Part shown: positions 1 through 10,443 of the stretch, piece after piece
How positions within the stretch are numbered: position 1 is the first letter of the stretch
Layout: each line of letters starts with the position of its first letter
Assembly (NCBI GenBank): GCA_023897205.1
Contig: JAHWDD010000003.1
Span: forward strand, 4,033,665-4,097,664
Source: Exophiala sp. HKRS030
Taxonomy: Eukaryota; Ascomycota; Eurotiomycetes; Chaetothyriales; Herpotrichiellaceae
Reading direction: 5' to 3'
Length of the DNA stretch: 64,000 nt
Translations under genes and position numbers: made by a program
Notes under the pieces: generated by a model
Told to the model about the DNA's origin: nothing
Database searches by the model: none
Seen by the model: only the letters and a program-made list of their open reading frames with translations

Positions 1-1549
1 ACCTCTAATGTCCCCTCTCGTGTTCCAACCACCACGATCTTGTCGCCAGGCAGGAAAGTCAGGCACAGTGCATATCCACACTCTAGCGTTCGCAAACAAC
101 TTTGTGTTCGTGTATTCCATATTTTCAGACTCCCATGCGATGCTGTCGCGAGCATCCTGTCATCCGAGCTCAGTGCAATGCATCGAATGTCTGACCGGTG
201 GCCTGGCATGTCCACGGACAATGTGCGGTTGTAGTCCGGGACCTCGACGACCTTTTTCTTGTCGTTTGCTAGAACCTCGAAAACTTCCAATTGATTGTTG
301 GACGTTGCCACCAACATCGAAATGGATTTTCCAGATCTGGAACTAGACCAATCCATAGACCTGACTTTTCCTCCTGTACGAACAATGACATAGGGGACAA
401 TAATGTCTGATATTGCCGCAGTCGAGATGTCAATTGTGTCTTCAGTCTCTTCAGGGATGTCAACTCCAGAATCCGCATCTGCAACGGCTTCATTTTTCTC
501 TTTTCTCCTCTTTCTCTTCCTGACCAAAGTCCTATGTACCTCATTTTCAGATCGGATTCGAAGAAGCTCGATCGACTTGTCTGAGCCGTGCAGGGCAATG
601 AGGTCCCGTTGCGGGTGACACACAACAGCAAGTGGTCTGTCTCGTCCGTGTCGATATAAAGTCCCTCTTTCGTGCAAGATGTTGCCTAGGTTGTCTGACT
701 CACTTGATGCTTTGGTCGACAATGCTGAATAGTTGATGGTCCATACTTTGACCTCCCCGTCATTTCCTGCAGTGATACAACCCGTCTTATCCCTCGTGAT
801 CGCCGCTGCCCAACATTCGCCGTTCGTTTGTGTAACATGTGTCTCTATACAATGCTGGGTCGATAGATCCCATACCTTGATTAAGGCATCCTTACTCGTG
901 GACAAGAGGAAGACGTTTGGATCTGGTTGTTCCGTCTCTTCTGCATCTTGGTCATCGCTGTCGGGATTTTTTGAGAGAAAATTGAGACTGGTAATCTGAT
1001 CTTTGTGGCCCCTCAGCCTGACGAGACCAACTTCCGAAACCAAATCCCACACAATAATGTCGGTGTCTCTGGAACCGCTCGCGAGCCGCACCCCAGAGCG
1101 ATCAAATTTTAGCTGCGTCACTGCGGTTTTATGTCCATTGAAGGTTATTATGACTGTCGCCGTTCTTGAATCCCATACACGTATCTTGCCGTCACTATAT
1201 CCAACGGCGAACACATCGGGATCAGTCTTGCTGCGGCAAAGTACGGTTACAATCGCCTTGTTGTCCGATGCAGTCCAAGTGTCAACAATTGTCGCAGTTT
1301 TGAGGTCCCACACAATGACTGACTCATTCGCTGGGGCGTATGCTTGCCCTACGCCCGCCCTGGCCTTGCTGCTTCCGGTGAAGGCTTGATCGTTGTCGCC
1401 ATGGGGTGATGATGTAGGGTCCCAAATGACATTGGCGGTAGCTGTGCATATCTGGCCGAAGGTTTTTGAATGCTCAAACTTCCTGAGGTCATTAGTACGA
1501 CTCGCAAGTCAACCACGAGGGGCAACACTTACAGATATGATTTCACCAT
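1..1549 (-). CDS. DIP2: Dip2/Utp12 WD40 protein of the U3 snoRNP (SSU processome), 3' part cut by window edge
   Basis: WD-repeat subunit of the UTP-B complex, which acts in the nucleolus on 18S rRNA maturation. Only the N-terminal half is present; the frame is still open at base 1. The start is an ATG at 1549 giving MVKSYLKFEHSKTFG, which resembles known Dip2 N-termini. A 50-nt intron (1483-1532, donor GTAAGT, acceptor CTCAG, branch-like TACTAATGA) is needed to join MVKSYL to KFEHSKTF. The frame is then open for about 490 codons with WD-type blades (SVIVWDLKT, KIRVWDSRT, TDIIVWDLV, LIKVWDLST, EVKVWTINY). An acidic/basic linker (RKRKRRKEKNE) precedes KVRSMDWSSS and a block ending SNNQLEVFEV, a signature I associate with Dip2 rather than other WD40 proteins. 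No frameshift was found in the visible part. Confidence 0.88.
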
Positions 1550-1862
1550 GATGTGAGTTGTTTGTGTCGCAGAATTGGTTGAAGCGGGAACTTTTTTTCA
1601 CAACGGGGGATTATATGAAGCTAATGGGGAAAGTATAGCGAATGTTTGGAAGTTTTAGTGTGGGGAATTTCTTCGAGGTTTGCGGGCAGCCTTGCCCACG
1701 CTGGACCCGAGGTTGTAGCTTCTGAACTCAGCGGAAATGATCTCCGTGGACTCCTAAACGTTGCAGCAAGACACCGTGGTCCACCACTGAAAGCTATCAT
1801 CATCAGCTACTTCAGTCCCTTTTCACGACATTATCTTAAGGCAGACGGGTTGTCCAAGTCTC
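1550..1862. other. Intergenic: DIP2 upstream region
   Basis: This 313-base gap lies between the DIP2 start and the stop of the D-serine dehydratase gene, both on the minus strand. It should hold the DIP2 promoter and the 3' end of the dehydratase gene. Short open frames on both strands (about 60-78 codons) have no recognisable content. Confidence 0.5.
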
Positions 1863-3215
1863 CTACCATCCGCGCCATCTAACAAAGACGTCCCTTACGG
1901 TATTGGGCGATTCGGTGCTCGAATCAACTATCAGATACCAGCCAAATTGTGCTAGTGCAATACAGGCGTGGTTGGGCCATATCCGAACTTTTTGACCATA
2001 TTCAAGTGCTAGCTCGGTCGCAGGAGATATCTCATTTTCGAAGCCCAGGACGCCGTGCTCCTGCGAGATGCGACTTACAATTATGCGCTCGCCTTTCTCA
2101 GCCCGACTCTCTTCTGGCAGATTCCACGGGCTCAAGATGCCCCATCCTTGATACTCTTTGCATGGCTCCCTGCCCAGAGCCAATGTACCAGCCGATATGA
2201 GAGCTTCGGGCTGCTGAGTTCGTTTGGGATATAGAGAGCATACCTCCGCTAGAATCGATACGGCAATTGTCTCATAAGGATCCACCAGTAAATTGCGACT
2301 CCCTGCTGCCACCTGCTGGACATCGAATAGAGGGTAGACACCAGCATGGGCTTCCAGCTCAAAGTGAGACTTTGCCAACTGTAGGGTGTCCTTTAAAGCC
2401 TTTCCTGTGGTGGTTGGATCAGAGGATGTGGTGACGAGGTTCTGGAGTGAAAGTACTGTGGGCGAAGCACCAACAGATATCACAAGAGGGACTTTTCGTT
2501 TTAGCTTGAGGTGTGTTGATGCCTGCCTGCAAACGTCAATTTCCACCTTGAGCATCGCCATGGCATCATCGGGTGAGGAGCCGCCATAACTCAAGCTATT
2601 GTGCGAGTAGAAGCCCAAGAGATGTAGGTCGCCGGCTTCTTCGATCGTGCTCACTTCTGACACTAGAGAGACCATCTCGCTGGAATCCGGTTGTAATCCG
2701 GCTCTGTGATATCCTGAGTCGGTTTTCAAAAAGACCGAGAGAGGATGACCAGTCTGTGATTTGTATTCTTTGACCGACTCCAATTGTTGGATATGGTCAA
2801 TCATGACACTAATTGACCCTTGTCCCAGTCGGCGGCCGAGCTGTGCGAGCCGTAAAACATGACTTGGACCTAGAGGAACGCCATAAAGAACATTGATCCT
2901 TGCACCACGCTTTTGATAATCCAACAGAAGCGGGAGGAGATTCTCAGCCTCTATCACCGTGGAGACTATTAGGCGAACATCTTGACATTGCTCGCCTACT
3001 TGAATTGCAGTGATCTCGGAAGTTTTGTGGGTTTTGACATGGGCTCGAAAACTGATCTGAAGCTCCTTGACAGCATCAAGCATAGCATGAGCATTCTGCC
3101 TCACCTTTGCAATATCTATGATCGCCGATGGGACAGGCATCTCTTCCAGTGGCCGGCCTTGGAACGCTTTCAACAATTCGTCCCTAGGGGGCAGTGGATA
3201 GTTGGCCAACGACAT
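1863..3215 (-). CDS. DSD1: D-serine dehydratase-like PLP enzyme (fold type III, zinc-dependent)
   Basis: Single-exon, 450 aa, close to the usual length of eukaryotic D-serine dehydratases (about 380-430 aa). The family converts D-serine to pyruvate and ammonia in the cytosol. The N-terminal alanine-racemase-type TIM barrel carries FRAHVKTHKTSE at about residues 56-67, where the PLP-binding lysine of the family lies. The C-terminal part carries WPNHACIALAQF, matching the PNHAC zinc-binding His/Cys signature. LKTDSGYHRAG and GASPTVL fit the barrel strands. The start at 3215 gives MSLANYPLPPRDELL. A D-threonine aldolase of the same superfamily is the main alternative; the C-terminal His-x-Cys favours the dehydratase. 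No introns or frame breaks are visible. Confidence 0.88.
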   Translation of the reverse strand: MSLANYPLPPRDELLKAFQGRPLEEMPVPSAIIDIAKVRQNAHAMLDAVKELQISFRAHVKTHKTSEITAIQVGEQCQDVRLIVSTVIEAENLLPLLLDYQKRGARINVLYGVPLGPSHVLRLAQLGRRLGQGSISVMIDHIQQLESVKEYKSQTGHPLSVFLKTDSGYHRAGLQPDSSEMVSLVSEVSTIEEAGDLHLLGFYSHNSLSYGGSSPDDAMAMLKVEIDVCRQASTHLKLKRKVPLVISVGASPTVLSLQNLVTTSSDPTTTGKALKDTLQLAKSHFELEAHAGVYPLFDVQQVAAGSRNLLVDPYETIAVSILAEVCSLYPKRTQQPEALISAGTLALGREPCKEYQGWGILSPWNLPEESRAEKGERIIVSRISQEHGVLGFENEISPATELALEYGQKVRIWPNHACIALAQFGWYLIVDSSTESPNTVRDVFVRWRGW

Positions 3216-4928
3216 GTTGTTTCCCGAGTGGCGATGGTCTGATGTTCTGGTCGCGTCGGGAGAATGGAGAGTATTGCTTCATTGGCCTTGTGGTGTCAAT
3301 TGAACATGCAAAAGTAGTTCAGGTACAATCCTGGGCAAAAATCACGTGGTCGATCACATGGGAATGGCTTCGGCATGTGCTCCGGGTACTTCCACCGGCA
3401 AACACGGAAAGATTAGGTAAGGATTAAAGATTATTGGAGGTACGGAGAGTACCTGCATCTCGAGGGTGGGGCACGGGGACAAAGCCCGAGGTGCCCCCTA
3501 CGGCCCCCAGGGAGTCAGCGGCCAGGCTGCTGCGTCGATAACATCCCTACCAGTACAGGAGAATCTTGCAAAACTCCTAATTACAAGATATGCTGAGTCG
3601 TCTTCAAAATCTGGTTTGGACACGTTGAGCGGCCGAGTCAGCGAGGAGAATGTCCTGGGCTTGGAATAAGTTATAACGGTCGGATCCCAATTACGAGTGA
3701 CAAGCACCAGGGCACCTGTGGGCTGTGGGCTGTGGGCACGCATCAAGTGTCAAGGTAAAGTTCGACCGATGTTCCAACACTTAACTGGAACGGCATAGGA
3801 GCTAGTCCGTCTTGGTGCTGGAGAGGAGACAAGATTAGGTACCCTCAGCCACTCGTTGGCTCGGTTAGCCCCTAGCACTTCGGGGAGCCAGGCATCACCC
3901 ACGACCCATGAGCCCGCTAACTGCCATCCTTCCATATCTAAGCCTTGGAAGTCCTGCGGCTTGAGTTTCACCATCACTATCTCGCCCCCGTCTGGGATTC
4001 AACAAGATCGCAGGCTCGCAGCCCTCAGGCATTCGTCTCCTCCCCCCAGCACTCCTCCTTTCCACGCGTCGTCGTAGACACGCAGCCCGCCCAAGGACAT
4101 AGCAAACGTCCACGGGCTGAAACGAGGCGTCCTGATCCAACTTTAATGTCACCCACAAGTCGTCGTTTTCGACTGGATGACCACATTCTCATTTCAGCGA
4201 CCTTCTCTGGTCAGTCTGCTCGTGGCTGATGCATTTACTTTTCTCTTGTTCCTCACCTTGTTCAGTGCCATGAATGCTTAATCAGATCCGACTATTGTTG
4301 AACTACGACCTAGCCCTCATATAGTATCGCCCCTGGCTTATCCTAACCAAAGAGCCGGCCACCAAGTGGGACAATCTTTTCCAGGTCGGGAGACACGAAC
4401 AGGGCCAACACCTGATCTCAAGGAACCTCTTCAATCCGACTTTCGCATCACCCTCGCGACCTGTGTACCATTTCTCACGTCTTTAAAATCACAACCAATC
4501 CTATCTGAAGAAGTATAGTCACCTGCGAAGCCAGCCTAGACTCCGATTGTGGAGGGGTTTGTAGCCATCTACGAACATACGAACCGACAACCACTCCTCA
4601 CCGGGATACAGATATTCAAAGAACTCTGTACGGCTCCAATTGCAGAAAATCGGCTTACCCAGAACCTTTTCCATACCGTGTCGATGCCCTACTAGAATTG
4701 TGCCTCGAGTATCACGTTCAACTTCGATAACCAGACACTACCGAATACGTTTCCTCGAATCTCCCGCTAAAAGCTATTCATTGAAAAACCAATGAGCATG
4801 GAGGTGGAAGAATCAAGATGAACAGCAGTAACCACTATCAAAATATTGATAGGAAGGGACAAGAATACCAAAGAACCACCTGAAGCCGTGAGACATTCAG
4901 GACCTCCATTCCGGACATTCAACCTACA
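3216..4928. other. Intergenic, divergent promoter region
   Basis: About 1.7 kb between the divergently transcribed dehydratase gene (minus) and the unknown gene at 4929 (plus). It presumably holds both promoters and the 5' leader of the 4929 gene. The open frames here are short, overlap on both strands and have no protein-like features. No RNA gene or repeat was recognised. Confidence 0.5.
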
Positions 4929-7900
4929 ATGTCTATGGATAGAGGCAGCAATGCTGGACACACAGTGGTGCGTGCACCGACACACCCCGTCAGCCAGCTG
5001 CAGAAGCCTTTCGAAGAATCAATGTTGGAGTCCGCGACCGAGAGCCAAGAACAGGATGTCCCATTGGACGCCATGACAAGACGAACCATGCTTCTCGATG
5101 CACCAACATACAACAGAGTCATTGCGGGACGGTGGAAGCAAAAGACCGGGGAGAAATTCCATCCTTTATGGAAACTGATTGCGCAGATGTCTTTTGGAAT
5201 GCACTTACTGGCTCAAAACTTGGCAATATCAGAAGAGGAAGTAATGATCATATTGCAGAGCCATGTAGATGACATTGATGGGTTCCTTGAGCGGACAACT
5301 GAGGACTTCGAGCTTGCCCAGAGTGATATACACGAGCGTCTGAGGTGCTTGAAACTGCCCTTGGCCCATGGAGAGGTCTTCGACCGTATGCTAGAGGATC
5401 GGGCATTCCGAGCCTCAATCCTCGATGGCAACGAGAAAATCGAGCACGTCATCAATCGCACGAAAAGGGCGGCCAAGGATGCTCTGAAAGATGTTCAGAA
5501 AGGGTTTGATGCCACAAACACCCTAGAGAAGTACCTCACCAAATTGCATTCGAGCTGGCGAAGAGATTGCCCTGAGCATGAAGCTGTTCTAGTGGCAATG
5601 CTGGGAAATGTCGAAGGATGGCGCAGAGCCTTTCTGGAGCTGCATCTTGAGGGTAACAAGCTTGCTGGATTACTGAAGAAGCTCGCCGAAGTGGTTGCTG
5701 AGATGCAAAGAAGAGCTGCTGCCGTCAGTCGGAATCTTGTTGTGAGTACCCGCATCACGATCATAGTGTGCATTTTGAAAGAAAGCTGACCGTCACAGGC
5801 GAAATCTCAACAACCTAGGACGACTACAAGCAGACCAAATCACATGTCACAATCAGGCTCCATCGTGACTGCAAAGCCTCTACCTACAGAACCCGGTCAG
5901 CGTCGTGGTGGTACGAGAAACTCATCACAGAGCACAACCCTAACGGGGTTTTCTAGTCGATCTGGCAGTGGGAACAAATCCAGTCAAGGTATGACATCGA
6001 GTGCTCAGTCTCCCGAATCGAGACGAACTGAAAGTCGCGAAACATCGAGACGGTCGATCTCAGACGCAGCTAGAGCGATGAATCAAAATCGATCACAACA
6101 AGCGACGGTGCAAGGCTTAGGGCTAGGTGGCATGCTGGAGCAGAGCGACAACGAACACCCTATAGAACTCCCGGCAGACGTGCCTCAAGACCTGCTACGA
6201 CAGGCGCCAGTGTCCGTGAAGAACCGTCTCAGCATGACTCTTGGACTCGACGCGAAGTCCAAAGCTGATCATCGTATTTCAAGCGTGTACTATCCACGTG
6301 CTCTAGGAGACTTGTTGAAATCGCCAGGAAAGTCGCAGTTGTTGCTTTCGCCTAACCTCACAGCGAACGTGGCGACACCTGTTAGTGCAGTTATTACCTC
6401 GCCGATATATGGACTGGAGAGTGGTCCAGATTACTTTGCTGTCCAACAAGGAGGTGATTTGGTTGAGGCGTTAGGCCAGGAAGAAGCCACTAAGATGAAT
6501 TCCGGCTACGTGGTGCCTACGGCCATTCGAGGCTCAGTTCGAGCGTCAATCGTTGAGCCAACGGTGAGAACCCGACGCACCTCAAATCCAGCCTTCACCT
6601 CCCACCCAGCTGTTATGGCAATGGCAACGCCACCCGTGGAACTGCCAGCAGCTGAACAAAGAGATGAACAGAGCCTCAACCTGGCTTTGAAGCAAACATC
6701 GAGCCCGTCAAGCATAGGCGAACCAGGGCCCGCGATGGCAGAAGGAGACAGCACACGTTCCACTTCGGTTTCGGATGCCAAACTCGTCGTCGACACCTCG
6801 ATTGTAACTGTGTCTATCATTCCAGCGTCCGCAGAGGAGGAGACGTTTCAAGCGGCAGCTTTGAAAGACCTACACGCCCCAGTTGAGGACAAGGTGAAGC
6901 CAAATGAAGATGTTGTGCAGTCTGGGGAGTCCATACAGCAGGTTCATACAGACGTCGAGGGTTTTCATGCCGCGAAAGAGGAGGTCCAGGCAGCACCAGG
7001 CACTTCAGATGAAATACTCACTGCGGAGCCAGTGGTGGAAAAATCGCCAGGGCCTGGGACGGGTATAGCCACGCCAGTAGAGGTTACGACGATGCCCAGC
7101 TCAGCAACGCAAACAGAGACAAAAAGCGATAAGTCGCTTGATGTCGTTGCAGCTCCAACAGTTGTTGTGCCAGAGACACAGACATTCGTCGCTGAACTCG
7201 AAGCAAATGTGCCACATATACCAACTGTGGAGCAGGCATCTGGTCCTGTAGAATTGGAAGCGCCAGTTCACAGCTTCAAATTACCACCACGTTCGATTGC
7301 AGTTTCTAGCAATCCTGACAAGGAAGTGCCACGCGCCAGCATCCTAAACGTGGACGACTTCTTCAAACTGCCTACGGAATTGTCAATCAAACCAGGAATG
7401 AAAGCGGAAGACTCGGGACAAACGGTTGAGACCGAAAGCAACAAACCGCTAAAGTTGAAATTGACCAAACTCGATGGGAAAATCGTGCCTGTGCCAACGA
7501 GTCCCGGTATTGGGGCGGCGAAGGAGGAGAAACGGACAGCACAGCTCAAACTGAAGACGGACGTGGTTGCCGACATTATCAATACAATCTCTCAAACGCC
7601 TCCGGGATCACCTATCCACAAGCGATCATCGTCAACGGTGTCGAAGAATTCTGCTCAAAGGTGGTCACACAGGTCGAGCCAATCCCTTGGCGCCGGGGCC
7701 GCTCCTCCGCCGCCAGGACCGGGCGGACGAACAATGGTGAATCCCGACTTTGCATCGGCGGGCGAGTTCGAAGGGGAGAGAAAACAGAAGAAGAAGAAAA
7801 AGATCTCGATTGTGAGTAAAGAGAAGTGGAAGTTGTTCTTTCAGAATGGTAGTTTGAATGCTCAATCACGGTCAGGAGCGGGGGTCACGTCGGTGGCGGG

Positions 7901-7964
7901 GACAAGGCTGAAAAGACGACACGTGAATCCGGGACCGGGCTCGTTTCTCCGGGCACTGATATGA
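4929..7964 (+). CDS. Unrecognised large protein: helical N-terminus, long disordered C-terminus
   Basis: Two exons, 4929-5741 and 5799-7964, joined by a 57-nt intron (GTGAGT...TCACAG), giving 992 aa. The exon 2 frame is open upstream of its first ATG and meets exon 1 in phase, so a separate gene starting at 5844 is unlikely. Residues about 50-270 are charged and helix-rich (RWKQKTGEKFHPLWKLIAQ, then SEEEVMIILQSHVDDIDGF) and look like a conserved folded or coiled domain. The remaining 720 residues are Ser/Thr/Pro-rich and low complexity. A basic patch (KQKKKKKISIVSKEKWKLF) and a Gly/Pro stretch lie near the C-terminus. I do not recognise the family and assign no function; the make-up would fit a cytoskeletal or polarity scaffold, which is inference only. 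The start is the first ATG in frame, and an upstream exon is not excluded. Confidence 0.72.
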
Positions 7965-10443
7965 TGACCGGTTCAGGCAAAGACATTTTGTGGTTCAAGG
8001 GTGAAGCCAAGAAGGCGGCCGATGTGGCCAGTCCAGGTTGAAGCTGCGTGTTCTGGTGAAGTTGTGTAACGAACGATGGAGCTTGTTGCAACATGCAAGA
8101 TGCTTGAACAAATGTATATATCACAGCGTCGAGCGGTATTGTTCCATGATATGAAATTGTATTTATTGTTATAATAACTATAGCCCGTGGAGCCTGTCTG
8201 CAGAACAGTTCTGAGGTGTAGTACAAAGGCCAGCACTGCAAAGGAATCGGAGCAGGCGAACTCGGCGGCAGTTCCTGTACGATACCGACTAGATGCCGAC
8301 GAACGTTGGCGAGTGCGAGGTGGCAGCGTGGCACAGCTTTGCCTCTGATTTGAATTTCTGGAGTACACCTGTGCAGCGAATGAATGGGCATATCATGGCG
8401 AGTGGTGACAGGTAGATGCGTCATGTTGACCAAGAGGTGAAGATTAGTGGGATCAGTGCCAGGTGAGTGGGATGGAAAGGCAGGCAGGCAATAGCTGCAA
8501 TACGAGGAAACAAGGATGGACTTGCTATAAAGGGGACGGCTCAAAGCGGGGAAGAAGGTCAGGGTGCAGGCAAAGGCGGCTGTATGAGAAAGCACAATGT
8601 TGGAATCTGTGCAGAGCGACGATGTGGTCGTGCAGGATGGATACCAGCGCGTGAGCCTAAGAGGTGTCGAGGTGTCGACTGGCCAGATGACCGAGTTCGT
8701 TGGCCGTTGGCCGTTGTCTGCTGTCTGTTGTCTGTGATCTTCATGTATATAAATTCAATATCCAGCAGACACTGACGGAGGACGGAGTCTTTAACCAAAT
8801 ACTCCTCCGTACCTAGGTAGTCAATTAGGCACCTTGTCCCGTGCTACTTCGTCGGTTAGCTAGCACCTAGGTGGCTAGGTATCGTTGAATCAAATATAAG
8901 ACCTTGGACAGAACGACTCACGCTTGTACTACATGTCCTGTCACATTCCGTTATTCCGTTCCATGACTCAATGACCGGGAGCCTAATAAAATTCGCCCCC
9001 CCGGTCCTTCGTTGCACCGTATCCACCACCACCGCCACCAACACCTTCAGACACAACCAAAGCCAAAGCCCGGAGCTGTCGTCACCTGACACGTACTCTA
9101 CCCATACCGTATTACCTTGCCTGTGTGCCCTGCCCGTTCACAAGCGATCCGAAGGCCTCCTTAGCACTTAGGCCACCCTTTACACCCCCATCGACCCCTC
9201 GACCGCCCATTAGCCTCTACGGTAGGTAAGCATAGGGGGTCCTCGTCGGTGCATTTTGCTCTTGACTTCTCGTGCACCTCTCCTCTCGTACGAGGAGCTA
9301 CCAAAACTTAACTCCGCCTGGGCGCATTATTATTGATCGCCTCGTCTCTGATTGCCTTGCCTCCCTCCATTTCCTACCGTGGTCTGAGTCTTGAGTCTTG
9401 ACTAACTACTCTCTTCTCCATCCTGCCTGAGCGCTCACTTCGAGCTCCCCAACTGCCCATCAACTCACCATTTGCTAGAATCCATAGTTACGTTTCTTCA
9501 ACAGATCTCTTCCAACTTCCTCTGCATTGATCCTAGAGCTTCACTCGACCATCAGATACATTCCATCAGTCCTCCAATATCAAAACCGCTCTCCTCCGCC
9601 CACCAAGCTCACCTCCCAAGGCTCCTGCTCCCGACGACATCCATTCAAATCTACTCCGTAGCCTGTCCACGCCTACGCCTACGCCTGCGCCTGCGCCTGT
9701 CCTGACTCCTGCCCGCCGCACCCCACGAATCCTCTAAACTTAGCAGCCCTGCGAGAACCTCCACCTATTGGCTCACTGCACACCAAATCCTTACCGTCGG
9801 TCCATCATCAACTCCATAACAATTGCACTAACCCCGACATCCACTTTCACATCTTCGTTCGCATCGGTGTAGACGTGCTTGTTAGACTGCACCTGTAGAC
9901 AACCACAAACTACATGATCCTCTCCCACCAGTTACCCCGATACTCCCTCGTTTCCCTACCGAGTCTCTGCAGCCTCAAGCCATCGCTCGCCCAGAGCACG
10001 ATACGCGATTGAGCATGGTCATTGGGCAATTCTGCGCCGGACGCGACTCATCCAGACACCTCCCCGGACAATGAGCTGAGGAATCCGGGAAAGAGAAGGA
10101 TCCTTCTATTCTCATCCGCCTAGCCCTGGCGAGCAAAAGGTACAACACCAATCTGCTCTCTGCTCTAGCAGTCACCATCACATCCGAGCACCTCTCGCGG
10201 CTTCGTTGTCTGTGACACTTTCGAGCCATCGGCCTGACCTTGCCACATCCATGAATGCTGTACCACAGCTTCAATCTTGCTCCGAAATGGTTGCCCTTCT
10301 CTCAAGCCTCCGCTAACGTCTTTTTGCTCCAGGACCGAGCCCTGCCTGACTCTGCCCTCCCATTCACATATTCCTTTTGCTGAACACCGGTCCCCCACCC
10401 GAGGGGTCTCCTCGCTGGCTGCAATTTTCCGTCTTAGGTTACC
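7965..10443. other. Long intergenic region / probable long 5' leader of adenylate cyclase
   Basis: About 2.5 kb without a convincing gene. A minus-strand open frame of 236 codons (7885-8595) overlaps the end of the previous gene and is compositionally odd. From about 9000 to 10440 the plus strand is pyrimidine-rich with many short C-rich runs, typical of a long fungal 5' UTR. A TCTTAG acceptor-like site lies 4 bases before the context TTACCATGG at 10441-10449, so a 5' UTR intron is possible. Clusters of CTAGGT-type words occur at 8811-8880. Confidence 0.45.
9669..9700. repeat. Hexanucleotide tandem repeat (CCTACG/CCTGCG)
   Basis: About five tandem copies of a six-base unit (GCCTAC turning into GCCTGC) lie in the pyrimidine-rich leader upstream of adenylate cyclase. 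It is a simple microsatellite-like tract with no coding role visible. Confidence 0.8.

Noticed and set aside
7885..8595. Minus-strand open frame of 236 codons
   Set aside because: It overlaps the end of the 4929 gene and its 3' region, has no domain-like pattern and an odd composition; treated as a chance frame.
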